A DNA stretch of 64,000 bases from assembly GCA_016282015.1 (NCBI GenBank), contig JAEEJS010000020.1, positions 37,130 through 101,129 of the forward strand. Direction: 5' to 3'. Each line of letters starts with the position of its first letter. Position 1 is the first letter of the stretch. The position numbers and the translations under genes were made by a program. A model generated the notes under the pieces. It searched no databases. It was not told the origin of the DNA and saw only the letters and a list, made by a program, of their open reading frames with translations. Shown one piece after another: positions 17,609 through 26,303 of this stretch. Source of the stretch: Bacteroidales bacterium (GTDB lineage Bacteria > Bacteroidota > Bacteroidia > Bacteroidales > F082).

Positions 17609-18775
17609 ATGAAATGGCTAAGAAATAGTATAGAAGTGTTTATCTACGAGTTGAAGTGCGCTCTGCTCGACGAGGGTGTGGTAGTGTTCTTCGTCATCGT
17701 ACCTTTATTATACCCTGTTCTTTACGCATATCTCTACAGTAATGAAAATGTCCGTGAAGTGGCTACTTTGGCCATTGACAACTGCAACACTCAGCTTAGC
17801 CGCGAGTTCTTGCGTCGTGCCGATGCCACAGGAGACATTGAGATAGTGGGGCATTGTGCCGAAATGGAAGAGGCAAAGGAACTGATAAACCAACATCAGG
17901 CATATTGTATAATCTACATTCCAAAGGACTTTGAGAAAAACATTGTGGAGTTTCGTCAATCAACGGTAGAGTTGTATGCCGACATGGGAAGTATTATGTA
18001 TTACAAAGGTGTGCTTAGCGGATGTACCGAAGTGTCGCTCGACATGAACAATGAGATCAAGGCTCAGCGTCTGCCGGGTGCCACAGAGGAACAGATTTCC
18101 ACCTTCCAATACCCTATAAAATACGAATACGTGCCGTTGACAAACACTCAGAGCGGATTTGCCACCTTCATCATCCCGGGAGTTCTGATGATGATTATAC
18201 AGCAGACCATGATTTTGGGCGTGGGTATGATGGCAGGTGAGGAACGTGAGAAAAACCGCCGTCACGAGGCCCAGCCGCATATCATAGGAAAGAATCCTGT
18301 GGAGATGCTGTTCGGCAAAGCGTCGGCCATCTTCCTCATTTACGTGTTGGTGGCAACCTATGTGGCATGCATAGTGCCTGTGCTGTTCAATTTGGCGCAC
18401 ATCTGGCATTGGCAGACCTTGCTGGCGTTCATGTTGCCGTACGTGTTATCATGTACGTTCTTCAGCATTATCATATCTGCCTTTGCACATGACCGCGAGT
18501 CGTTCATCATAATGTTTGTGTTCGTCTCCATACCTCTGCTGTTTGCCAGCGGTATTTCATGGCCGGGCAGCAATGTCCCGACTTTCTGGAAAGGTTTCTC
18601 ATGGCTGTTCCCTTCGACCTTCGGAGTCAACGGCTTCGTGCGCATCAGCGAGATGGGTGCCACCCTCAACGACGTGCAGCACGAGCTCAGCGCCTTGTGG
18701 ATACAGATTGTAGCATATGGCATTATAGCTTACTTAGTGTGTAAGCGTACTTACGGAAAACATCTCTGGGAATAG
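17609..18775 (+). CDS. ABC-2 type transporter permease (second of pair)
   Basis: 388 residues with the same topology as its upstream neighbour: N-terminal helix (about 22-42), periplasmic domain, then five to six helices. The shared C-terminal pattern GISWPGSNVPTFWKGFSW parallels the partner's, so the two are ancient paralogues. Begins 10 nt after the first permease and ends the operon; a perfect hairpin terminator follows. No Walker A motif occurs in either permease. Confidence 0.85.
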   Translation: MKWLRNSIEVFIYELKCALLDEGVVVFFVIVPLLYPVLYAYLYSNENVREVATLAIDNCNTQLSREFLRRADATGDIEIVGHCAEMEEAKELINQHQAYCIIYIPKDFEKNIVEFRQSTVELYADMGSIMYYKGVLSGCTEVSLDMNNEIKAQRLPGATEEQISTFQYPIKYEYVPLTNTQSGFATFIIPGVLMMIIQQTMILGVGMMAGEEREKNRRHEAQPHIIGKNPVEMLFGKASAIFLIYVLVATYVACIVPVLFNLAHIWHWQTLLAFMLPYVLSCTFFSIIISAFAHDRESFIIMFVFVSIPLLFASGISWPGSNVPTFWKGFSWLFPSTFGVNGFVRISEMGATLNDVQHELSALWIQIVAYGIIAYLVCKRTYGKHLWE

Positions 18776-18807
18776 ATTCTTCAGTTGATGATAAAAACGA
18801 TAAAAGG

Positions 18808-18838
18808 AAGAGACGCACAATCGTGCGTCTCTTTTTTA
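18808..18838 (+). terminator. Rho-independent terminator after the exporter operon
   Basis: Inverted repeat of 11 bp (18808-18818 and 18823-18833, core GACGCAC/GTGCGTC) with loop AATC, followed by a T-run. Its central CGCAC-n4-GTGCG matches the core of the 12119 terminator. Confidence 0.88.
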
Positions 18839-18861
18839 TAAAAATCTAATTTAGGTGAAAC

Positions 18862-18888
18862 TTTGTCAAAATAAAAATTGTATATTTG
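18862..18888 (+). promoter_or_regulatory. Promoter of the MMPL-polyprenyl synthetase pair
   Basis: TATATTTG at 18881-18888 is a good -7 box; TTTG at 18862-18865 is 15 nt upstream, a short spacing. The ATG at 18909 is 20 nt downstream. Being inside the longer open frame, it argues against a start at 18855. Confidence 0.5.
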
Positions 18889-18908
18889 CAACCTTATTTG
18901 ATAAAGAA

Positions 18909-21212
18909 ATGTGGGATAAAATCGCCGATTATATATTGAAGCACCGTGTGTTGAACCTCACGGTGATACTTTTGGTATTCATCTACATGTTTATCAGGTC
19001 AATAGAGGTGAAGATGGCCTACAGCATAGCCACCACCTTACCCGACACCGATTCAACCATGATTGTTTATCATGATTTTATTGAGAAATACGGTCACGAC
19101 GGCCTTACGGTGTTTGTGGGCATGACAGACGATAAACTTTTCACACTCAGCCATTTCCAGAACTATTACGATTTTACCGAAAAGATCCGCAACATGGAAG
19201 GTGTGACGGAATGCCTGTCGGTGGCTCGTATCTATAATCTTAAGAAAAACGACAGTCTCAAAAGGTTTGAACTGAGTCAGGTAGTACCGCACCGTCCACA
19301 GACTCAGCAGGAGGTGGATGCCATCCATGAGGAGATAATGAGCTTGGCCTTGTACGACGGCTTGTTGTTCAATACTGAAAAACACTCGGCTTTGATGTTG
19401 GTGTCGTTCGACAACGAACATGTCAGCACCAAGTTACGCGGCCAGATAGTGGAGAATATACGTGCTTACTCCGAACAGTATGGCATTGACAACGGAGTGG
19501 CTATGCATGTCTCGGGAATGCCTTACATTCGCGAACTCACCACCCGTAAAATGGTGTTCGAGATTATATTCTTTACGATTTTGGCTGTCATAGTGGCGGG
19601 CATAATACTTTATGTGTTCTTCCGCTCCTGGCGTACCTTGGTTTCAGTAATGGCTCTGGTGGGCATATCGGTGGGTATTATGTTCGGACTGATGGTGCTG
19701 TTGGGCTTCGACGTCACTATCCTGACAGGCGTTTTGCCTCCTCTATTGATTATCATAGGTGTGGAGAACTCTATCTTCATGCTCAATAAATACCATAGCG
19801 AGTATGAAAAATGCGGTGACAAGATGGAGGCTCTCAGAATCACCATCAAGCGTATTGGTCCGGCCAATCTGCTTACCAACGCCACAACTGCGGTAAGTTT
19901 CGCGGCATTCATAATAACCCGCAACGAGTTATTAGTGCCTTTCGGTATTACTGCCAGTGTAAGCATCATGCTTACCTACGTGATGACAATGATACTGCTG
20001 CCGACCTTCTTCAGTTATCAGAAAGCCCCGACAGAAAGCAGTTTCGGTCATCTCAACCATAAGTTTATTGATAAAATAGTGGAAAAGGTGACAGACTTCG
20101 TGTTGTCGCATAGGTCTGTGGTTTACATTGTGTCCAGCCTGCTGTTGGTAATTATGATGTTTGGAGCTTCGATGATGACTACCTCTGGACGTGTGGTCGA
20201 CGATATCGCAAAGAGTGACAAGCTCTACAAGGATATAATGTATTTTGAGGAGAATGTTGGCGGAGTGCTGCCATTCGAGATTTCCATCGACACCCGTAAG
20301 CCCAAGGGAGTGGCCAACGCCACCTTTATCAACAAGATTCAGCAGATGCAGGACACTCTGGCGCTATACAAAGAGTTTAGCCAGCCTTTGAGCGTAGCTG
20401 AAGTGGTAAAGTTTGCCCGTCAGGCGTTCTACAACGGCAACCGAAAGGACTACAAGGTGCCAAACAACAACGAGTTTACTTTCCTAATGAAATATCTGCC
20501 AAAGATGAAGGATGGCTCTATGCCCGGCTTCTTCCGCCAGTATATAGACGAAGATATGCGCAACACCCGTATCTCGGTGCAGATGGCTAACGTCACAACT
20601 CCCCGTATTGACGAGATAAGCAAAGCCTTGAGGCCTGCCATAGACCAGATTTTCCCCAAGGAAAAATACGACGTGGTGATGACAGGCTCGGCCACGGTTA
20701 CCCTGAAAGGCACCACCTATCTATTGCATAATCTGGTGAATTCATTGATATTGGCCTTCGTAGTTATAGCCATTTTGATGATAGTCACATTCAAAAAACT
20801 CAAGATTGTGGTTGTCTCACTTATACCCAATCTGGTGCCATTGGTTTTCACAGCAGGTATGATGGGCTTCTGCGGTATACCTCTGAAGATGTCGACGCTG
20901 CTGATATTCAGTGTTGCGCTCGGCATCAGCGTAGACAACACCATACATTATCTGTCGAGATATCGTCTGCAGTTGCGCTATAACGAAGGCGACATCCGCA
21001 AGTCAGTTAAGGCGGCCATAGCCGAGACTGTGCCCAGCATGATTTATTCTGCCAGCATACTCATCAGCGGCTTCCTGATTTTTGCCTTCTCATCGTTCGG
21101 AGGTACAAAGATTGTGGGATTCCTGGTGCCGTTTACATTGTTTATTGCTTTGATAACCAATATGTTGGTGCTGCCATCCTTGGTCATGACATTAAATAGA
21201 AAGAATATATGA
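18909..21212 (+). CDS. MMPL/RND family inner-membrane exporter
   Basis: 767 residues from the ATG at 18909 (MWDKIADYILKHR). Two homologous halves, each with a single helix, a large periplasmic loop and five further helices (12 in all). The TM4-like motifs are IIIGVENSIFMLNKYHSEYE in half one and GISVDNTIHYLSRYR in half two, the latter close to the proton-relay segment of RND/MMPL and sterol-sensing-domain proteins. Such proteins move lipids or hydrophobic molecules using the proton gradient. The last codons overlap the next start (ATGA, 21209-21212), implying coupled translation with a prenyl synthase. Confidence 0.85.
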   Translation: MWDKIADYILKHRVLNLTVILLVFIYMFIRSIEVKMAYSIATTLPDTDSTMIVYHDFIEKYGHDGLTVFVGMTDDKLFTLSHFQNYYDFTEKIRNMEGVTECLSVARIYNLKKNDSLKRFELSQVVPHRPQTQQEVDAIHEEIMSLALYDGLLFNTEKHSALMLVSFDNEHVSTKLRGQIVENIRAYSEQYGIDNGVAMHVSGMPYIRELTTRKMVFEIIFFTILAVIVAGIILYVFFRSWRTLVSVMALVGISVGIMFGLMVLLGFDVTILTGVLPPLLIIIGVENSIFMLNKYHSEYEKCGDKMEALRITIKRIGPANLLTNATTAVSFAAFIITRNELLVPFGITASVSIMLTYVMTMILLPTFFSYQKAPTESSFGHLNHKFIDKIVEKVTDFVLSHRSVVYIVSSLLLVIMMFGASMMTTSGRVVDDIAKSDKLYKDIMYFEENVGGVLPFEISIDTRKPKGVANATFINKIQQMQDTLALYKEFSQPLSVAEVVKFARQAFYNGNRKDYKVPNNNEFTFLMKYLPKMKDGSMPGFFRQYIDEDMRNTRISVQMANVTTPRIDEISKALRPAIDQIFPKEKYDVVMTGSATVTLKGTTYLLHNLVNSLILAFVVIAILMIVTFKKLKIVVVSLIPNLVPLVFTAGMMGFCGIPLKMSTLLIFSVALGISVDNTIHYLSRYRLQLRYNEGDIRKSVKAAIAETVPSMIYSASILISGFLIFAFSSFGGTKIVGFLVPFTLFIALITNMLVLPSLVMTLNRKNI

Positions 21213-22183
21213 CATCTGTTGAAAGAATTCAGGAAATGATTTCTCAATTCATTGAGAAACAAGATTTTATGGGAACTCCCAGCGAGTTGTACGCCCCCAT
21301 CGACTATACCATGAGCCAGAAGGGCAAACGTATGCGTCCGACTTTGGCCTTGCTGTCGTGCGAGATGCTGGGCGGTGACATTCAAGAGTGTCTTACTCCG
21401 GCTGTGGCTGCCGAAATATTCCATAATTTCACCCTGATTCACGATGATATCATGGATGAGGCCCCACTGCGCCGCGGATTGGAGACTGTATACCACAAAT
21501 GGAACTCAAATATTGCACTGCTTTCGGGTGATACCATGCTCATAAAGGCTTTCCAGTATGCCATGAACACCGACAAAGCATATTCGCTGGAGGTGCTGTC
21601 TGAGCTATGCAAGGTGGCTTTGGAGGTGTGTGAGGGACAGCAGTATGACCTCAACTTCGAGACCCGTGACGACGTTACTTTGGACGAATACATAGAGATG
21701 ATACGGCTGAAAACCGCAGTTTTGCTGGGTTCGGTGCTTAAAATCGGAGCCATAGTGGCAGGAGCCGGTGAAGCTGACAAGAAAGCCGTCTACGATTTCG
21801 GTATAGACCTTGGCATAGCTTTCCAGCTGCAGGACGACCTGTTCGACTGCTACGGCGACGTGAAGGTGTTCGGCAAGATGCCAGGTGGAGACATAGCCGA
21901 CAACAAGAAGACCTATCTATATCTGAAAGCTCTCGAGCTGGCTTCGGCCGACGACAAAAAACTCCTTGAAGGCTACTTCACAATGCCAAAGGGCCGTGAC
22001 GACAAGAAACAGCAGGCGGTTTTGGACATTTTCGCCAAATACGACGTGCGCCGTATTGTTACCGACATCATGACTAAGTATTACGAAAACTCGCTGAAAC
22101 ATCTCGATAAAATCGGGGTCCCAGAGGAGAAGAAGGCAGTGTTGAGAAATTACGCAGATTACCTTTACAATAGAGTTAAGTGA
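21209..22183 (+). CDS. Polyprenyl (all-trans) diphosphate synthase
   Basis: 324 residues. Builds linear prenyl diphosphates from IPP. The KGKRMRP segment (38-44), first Asp-rich motif DDIMD (79-83) and second DDLFD (209-213) are all present; QLQDDLFDCYGD is the standard second-motif context. Product length (octaprenyl or similar, for menaquinone) cannot be read with confidence. Four-nucleotide overlap with the MMPL gene. Confidence 0.9.
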   Translation: MTSVERIQEMISQFIEKQDFMGTPSELYAPIDYTMSQKGKRMRPTLALLSCEMLGGDIQECLTPAVAAEIFHNFTLIHDDIMDEAPLRRGLETVYHKWNSNIALLSGDTMLIKAFQYAMNTDKAYSLEVLSELCKVALEVCEGQQYDLNFETRDDVTLDEYIEMIRLKTAVLLGSVLKIGAIVAGAGEADKKAVYDFGIDLGIAFQLQDDLFDCYGDVKVFGKMPGGDIADNKKTYLYLKALELASADDKKLLEGYFTMPKGRDDKKQQAVLDIFAKYDVRRIVTDIMTKYYENSLKHLDKIGVPEEKKAVLRNYADYLYNRVK

Positions 22184-22198
22184 GATATCAGACGAGAG

Positions 22199-23434
22199 TC
22201 AGCGGGCTGAAGGAATGAAAAGACAGCTGTCGCCGTAACTGAGAAATCTGAAATCGTGTTTTAACGCAAAATCATAGGCTTCGTGCCATTTGTCGCCGAT
22301 CAAGGCGGATACCAATAATAATAAGGTGCTCTTCGGCTGATGGAAATTAGTGATGAGCGCCTTTGTTATTCTGATAGGGCAGGAAGGGGCTATCATCAGG
22401 GCTGTGGTTGCATGCAAGGCGTCGAGATGATGCATGTCCAGATATTTCAATATGGCTTCCAGGCTTTCCTTGGCTGACGGCAGAGCGACTCTGTCCCGGT
22501 AAGGGAACCACTGTTCCACATGCAGGGTGCGCTCGTTAAAACCCTGCTCTATGAACATAACTCCAATCCAGTAAAGCGACTCTATGGTGCGCATGCTGGT
22601 GGTGCCAACAGGGATGATGGTGCGCTCAATGTTGTCGTGCAGATGCTCTATTGTCTGACGTTTCACTATGATTGACTCGGAGTGCATCTCATGTTCGCCT
22701 ATGGTGTCGGAGGCTACAGGGCGGAAGGTGCCGGCGCCGACGTGCAGCGTCACTTCCTCTATGCTATGCCCTTGTTCTTTCAGGCGGGCTATGAGTTCTT
22801 TGGTCAGGTGCAGAGATGCAGTCGGCGCCGCAACTGAGCCCTCATATTTGGCGAAGACAGTCTGATAGCGTTCCCTATCGCTCGGCTCCGCCTCGCGATG
22901 CAGGTAAGGAGGTAACGGTATCTCACCCGCCGCTTCCAACACCTCGGCAAAGCTCATGGCCGAGGGCTCCCATGAAAAACGTATCAAAGAGTAGGCGTCG
23001 TTCTTTTCCAGACGTTCGGCGTACAAAGTCACTGCCTGACCTCTGACGGTCAGAGGCATGCTGAGCGGACCGTCTTTCCAGCGGCGGGAATTGCCCACCA
23101 GACAATGCCATTCCACAGGTGAGGGGGCTGAAAACGCCAGCTGGTAGTCGCCGCCACCGGTTACCGGTTCCAGACAAAACACCTCTATGGCGGCTCCCGA
23201 CTCCTTCACAAACTGCAGGCGCGCGCGAACGACCTTAGTCTCGTTGAAAACCAGTACTGACTTCTCTGGAAGGTACTGCCCTATGTTACGGAAATGGTCT
23301 TCTTTTATTGACGCGCCTTTTAAAACCAATAATTTAGATGCATCTCTCTCTGCCAGAGGATATTTGGCTATCCTCTCGTCAGGCAAAGGGTAGTCGTACT
23401 CAGCTATATTTATATTCTGTACGTTAGAAATCAT
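22199..23434 (-). CDS. queA: S-adenosylmethionine:tRNA ribosyltransferase-isomerase-like protein
   Basis: 411 residues. QueA transfers and rearranges ribose from SAM to 7-aminomethyl-7-deazaguanine in tRNA, giving epoxyqueuosine. Recognised by YPLAERDASKLLVL, the LVFNETKVVRARL segment, LHVGAGTFRPV, the TTSMRTIESLYW stretch and LITNFHQPKSTLLLLVSALIG near the end. It is longer than the classical enzyme of about 345 residues, the extra length lying mainly between about 240 and 330. Its start overlaps the S4-domain stop by 4 nt. Confidence 0.85.
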   Translation of the reverse strand: MISNVQNINIAEYDYPLPDERIAKYPLAERDASKLLVLKGASIKEDHFRNIGQYLPEKSVLVFNETKVVRARLQFVKESGAAIEVFCLEPVTGGGDYQLAFSAPSPVEWHCLVGNSRRWKDGPLSMPLTVRGQAVTLYAERLEKNDAYSLIRFSWEPSAMSFAEVLEAAGEIPLPPYLHREAEPSDRERYQTVFAKYEGSVAAPTASLHLTKELIARLKEQGHSIEEVTLHVGAGTFRPVASDTIGEHEMHSESIIVKRQTIEHLHDNIERTIIPVGTTSMRTIESLYWIGVMFIEQGFNERTLHVEQWFPYRDRVALPSAKESLEAILKYLDMHHLDALHATTALMIAPSCPIRITKALITNFHQPKSTLLLLVSALIGDKWHEAYDFALKHDFRFLSYGDSCLFIPSAR

Positions 23435-23814
23435 TCTTCTCTCTTTAGCTTGTCAAGAATTCGACGGTCTTTTTTGGTGGGACGGCCAGCGCCACGGTCA
23501 CGGTACTCGACCTTGTAAGCGTGCATGAACTCAATGCGTTCGTATTCCTCGGCAGGAGTGACGTCCTTGTAAATGTTGGGCACGTCTTTGGGCGACACAC
23601 GGCTTTTGGGGATGCTCACCACTTCCACAACCTTGTGCAACTGGCCCAGCTGTACGCTGATAACCTCACCTGGCTTGACGTCGTGCGAAGGCTTCATCGA
23701 TACGCTGTCAACCTTCACTTTACCTCCCTTGCAGGCATCGGCCGCCATAGTGCGGGTCTTGAAAAGCCTCGCGCACCAAAGCCATTTGTCTATTCTTAAC
23801 TCTTCGTTGTCCAT
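23431..23814 (-). CDS. S4-domain RNA-binding protein (Hsp15-like)
   Basis: 127 residues. An N-terminal S4 RNA-binding fold spans roughly residues 5-65, with RIDKWLWCARLFKTRTMA and a Gly-Gly-Lys-Val-Lys-Val-Asp turn. E. coli Hsp15 (HslR) shares this plan and binds 50S subunits carrying stalled nascent chains. The C-terminal tail is very basic (RDRGAGRPTKKDRRILDKLK). Translation is coupled to queA by an ATGA overlap. Confidence 0.85.
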   Translation of the reverse strand: MDNEELRIDKWLWCARLFKTRTMAADACKGGKVKVDSVSMKPSHDVKPGEVISVQLGQLHKVVEVVSIPKSRVSPKDVPNIYKDVTPAEEYERIEFMHAYKVEYRDRGAGRPTKKDRRILDKLKREE

Positions 23815-23894
23815 GGTTTAGCTATTAGCCATTAGCTATTAGCCATTAGCTATTAGTCGTTAGTAATAAAACTAATGGCTATCGACTAATGGCT
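23815..23894. repeat. AT-rich tandem and inverted repeat between der and the S4 gene
   Basis: A 14-nt unit AGCTATTAGCCATT occurs twice in tandem followed by a partial third copy (AGCTATTAG), from about 23820 to 23857; the distal part (23871-23894) holds related inverted copies with CTAATGGCT. On the minus-strand transcript the two halves can fold into an interrupted hairpin (9-bp outer stem, 5-bp inner stem). No coding capacity. It fills the whole 80-nt gap. Confidence 0.8.
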
Positions 23895-25202
23895 TTATTT
23901 CTCTCTAAAGAACAGCTGTATCGGCACCCCGTTGAAGTTCCAGTTGCTTCTGATTTTGTTCTCCAAGAACCTCACGTAGTTGTCCTTCACGTCTTTTGGC
24001 AGGTTGCAGAAGAAGATAAACTGAGGGGTAGGGCTCTTGAGCTGGGTGACGTATTTTATCTTGAGGTAACGGCCGCGTGACGCAATTTGCGGAGGCTGGT
24101 TGTTGATAATCTCAAGCATGGTGTCGTTGAGTTCGCGTACCGGTACCTTGCGTTCTCTGTTCTCATAAACCTGATGTGCCGACTCAAGCACCTTGAAAGT
24201 GCGCTGACGGTTGATGGCCGAGGTGAAAATGATGGGGTAGTCGGTGAAAGGAGCTGTGTTTTCCCTGATAGCATTCTCGAAAGCCAGGTGGGTGTTGCTG
24301 TCTTTTTCGACCAAATCCCATTTGTTGACCACCAGGACCAGACCTTTCTTGTTGCGTTCTATCAGTCGGAGTATGTTCATGTCCTGAGCCTGGAACCCTT
24401 CGGTGGCGTCTATAATCAGAATGGCCACGTCGCATTCCTCGATGGCACGTATGGAACGCATCACCGAATAGAACTCGATGTTCTCGTAAACCTTGCTTTT
24501 CTTGCGCAATCCGGCAGTGTCCACCAGCATGAAGTCCATGCCGAAGGCGTTGAAGCGGGTGTTGTTGCTGTCGCGTGTGGTGCCGGCTATGTTGGTAACA
24601 ATGTTTCTCTCCTGTCCGAGGAAGGCGTTGATCATGGACGATTTGCCCACGTTAGGACGGCCCACCACCGCAAAACGCGGCAGGTTGGAATAGTCCTCTG
24701 TGGTGTCGTTAGGCAGGTATTTCACCACCTCGTCCAGCAACTCGCCAGTTCCTGTGCCTGTCATGGCCGAGAACGGGAAAATCTCACCCAGTCCGAGGGC
24801 GTAGAACTCAGCCGCCTCGCCGAACTTGCTCGGGATATCCGTCTTGTTAACTCCGAGTATCACTTTTTTCTTGCATCTGCGAAGCACCACCGACACATCC
24901 TCGTCGAGCACATGCACTCCTGCCTGTCCGTCAACCACGAAAATTATCACATCGGCTTCGTCAATGGCGAGGTCCACCTGTTTGCGGATTTCTTCCTCGA
25001 AAATGTCATCTGATCCGACCACATAACCGCCTGTGTCTATCACTGTGAACGATTTGCCGTTCCAGTCGCTATGGCCGTAGTGGCGGTCGCGTGTCACGCC
25101 GCTGCTTTCTTCAACTATGGCCTGGCGCGACTGCACCAAACGGTTAAACAACGTCGATTTTCCGACGTTAGGTCTTCCAACTATTGCAACTATATTACTC
25201 AT
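23895..25202 (-). CDS. der: Ribosome biogenesis GTPase Der (EngA)
   Basis: 435 residues. Two tandem GTPase domains, a feature unique to Der: first P-loop GRPNVGKS (9-16) with NKTD as its G4 motif, second GRPNVGKSS (about 180) with NKWD. A C-terminal KH-like domain starts near residue 350. Essential for 50S subunit assembly. Lies 34 nt after era. Confidence 0.97.
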   Translation of the reverse strand: MSNIVAIVGRPNVGKSTLFNRLVQSRQAIVEESSGVTRDRHYGHSDWNGKSFTVIDTGGYVVGSDDIFEEEIRKQVDLAIDEADVIIFVVDGQAGVHVLDEDVSVVLRRCKKKVILGVNKTDIPSKFGEAAEFYALGLGEIFPFSAMTGTGTGELLDEVVKYLPNDTTEDYSNLPRFAVVGRPNVGKSSMINAFLGQERNIVTNIAGTTRDSNNTRFNAFGMDFMLVDTAGLRKKSKVYENIEFYSVMRSIRAIEECDVAILIIDATEGFQAQDMNILRLIERNKKGLVLVVNKWDLVEKDSNTHLAFENAIRENTAPFTDYPIIFTSAINRQRTFKVLESAHQVYENRERKVPVRELNDTMLEIINNQPPQIASRGRYLKIKYVTQLKSPTPQFIFFCNLPKDVKDNYVRFLENKIRSNWNFNGVPIQLFFREK

Positions 25203-25236
25203 AATTCAACTTATAACTTCAAACTCCGAACTAAAT

Positions 25237-26118
25237 TCAGGCTTCATACCCGAAATGCCTCAACTCCTCCTCATTGTCACGCCAGTCCTTGTCGACTTTC
25301 ACTCTCAAATCCAGGAAAATCTTCTTACCGGTAAACTCTTCAATGTCGGCTCTCGACTGTATGCCCACCTTCTTGATGGCTGCACCGCCTTTGCCTATCA
25401 GTATTGCCTTCTGCGACTCACGTGAGGCATAAATTGTAGCCTTGATGTTGATGAGCTTCTGGCTCTCCTCGTAGGCGTCGACCGCCACCTCAACGCTGTA
25501 CGGAATCTCCTGCTGATAGTTGAGCAGTATCTTCTCGCGTATGATTTCGGTCACAAAGAAACGCATCGAACGGTCTGTGAGTTCGTCCTTGGGGAAATAT
25601 GGCGGACATACCGGCAACTTTTCCAATATGCTTTCAAACACAAACTGTATGTTGGCCTGATGCATGGCCGAGATGGGGAAGACAGTGGCTGCCGGAAGGG
25701 TGTTTCTCCAGAACTCCACGGCTTTCTCCACATCCTCCTGGTTGGAGAGGTCTATTTTGTTTAGCAAAACAAACACCGGCACTTCCATTTTCTTGACGCG
25801 TTCTATGGTCTCTTCATCAACTTTTTTGTCGGTGATGTCGACAACGTAAAGTATCAGGTCGGCGTCAATGAAAGCCACGTTGATGTACTGATTCATGATC
25901 TCGTGCATCTTGTAGGCCGGATTCTTGATAATGCCAGGGGTGTCGGAAAACACTATCTGGAAGTCGTCTCCGTTAACTATTCCGAGTATGCGGTGACGTG
26001 TGGTCTGAGCCTTAGACGTGATGATGCTGATTTTTTCTCCCACCAGGTCGTTCATGAGGGTCGATTTGCCCACGTTAGGCTTTCCGATAATGTTTACATA
26101 ACCTGCTTTATGATCCAT
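25237..26118 (-). CDS. era: GTPase Era
   Basis: 293 residues. N-terminal GTPase with GKPNVGKST (12-20), DTPGI as G3 and NKID as G4; C-terminal KH domain with IGKGGAAIKK that binds the 3' end of 16S rRNA. Functions in 30S maturation. Heads the era-der-S4-queA run on the minus strand. Confidence 0.97.
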   Translation of the reverse strand: MDHKAGYVNIIGKPNVGKSTLMNDLVGEKISIITSKAQTTRHRILGIVNGDDFQIVFSDTPGIIKNPAYKMHEIMNQYINVAFIDADLILYVVDITDKKVDEETIERVKKMEVPVFVLLNKIDLSNQEDVEKAVEFWRNTLPAATVFPISAMHQANIQFVFESILEKLPVCPPYFPKDELTDRSMRFFVTEIIREKILLNYQQEIPYSVEVAVDAYEESQKLINIKATIYASRESQKAILIGKGGAAIKKVGIQSRADIEEFTGKKIFLDLRVKVDKDWRDNEEELRHFGYEA

Positions 26119-26154
26119 ATTTTTATAAATATTTCAATTTTTTTCAAAAAACAC

Positions 26155-26185
26155 TTGACACGACAGCAAAAATGTTGTATTTTTG
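26155..26185 (+). promoter_or_regulatory. Promoter of tRNA-fMet
   Basis: TTG (26155-26157), a 20-nt spacer, TATTTTTG (26178-26185). The mature tRNA begins 16 nt downstream. Confidence 0.75.
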
Positions 26186-26200
26186 CAGCCCAATTCACGA

Positions 26201-26274
<74 letters not shown>

Positions 26275-26276
26275 CT

Positions 26277-26303
26277 AAAGGAGGTCAATAGGCCTCCTTT
26301 TTA
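26277..26303 (+). terminator. Terminator after tRNA-fMet
   Basis: AAAGGAGG (26277-26284), an 8-nt loop, CCTCCTTT (26293-26300) and a T-run. Its right side touches the 3' end of the convergent Omp28 gene. Confidence 0.8.

Noticed and set aside
23820..23894. Possible CRISPR array
   Set aside because: Repeat unit is 14 nt with no spacers of uniform length and no cas genes; it is a tandem/inverted repeat.
24087..25013. A 308-codon open frame antisense to der
   Set aside because: It is the shadow of der in another frame: no recognisable domain, no promoter, and the opposite strand encodes an intact essential GTPase. The long antisense frames within recQ (58227-59153) and the DUF6029 gene (27268-28092) were rejected for the same reason.
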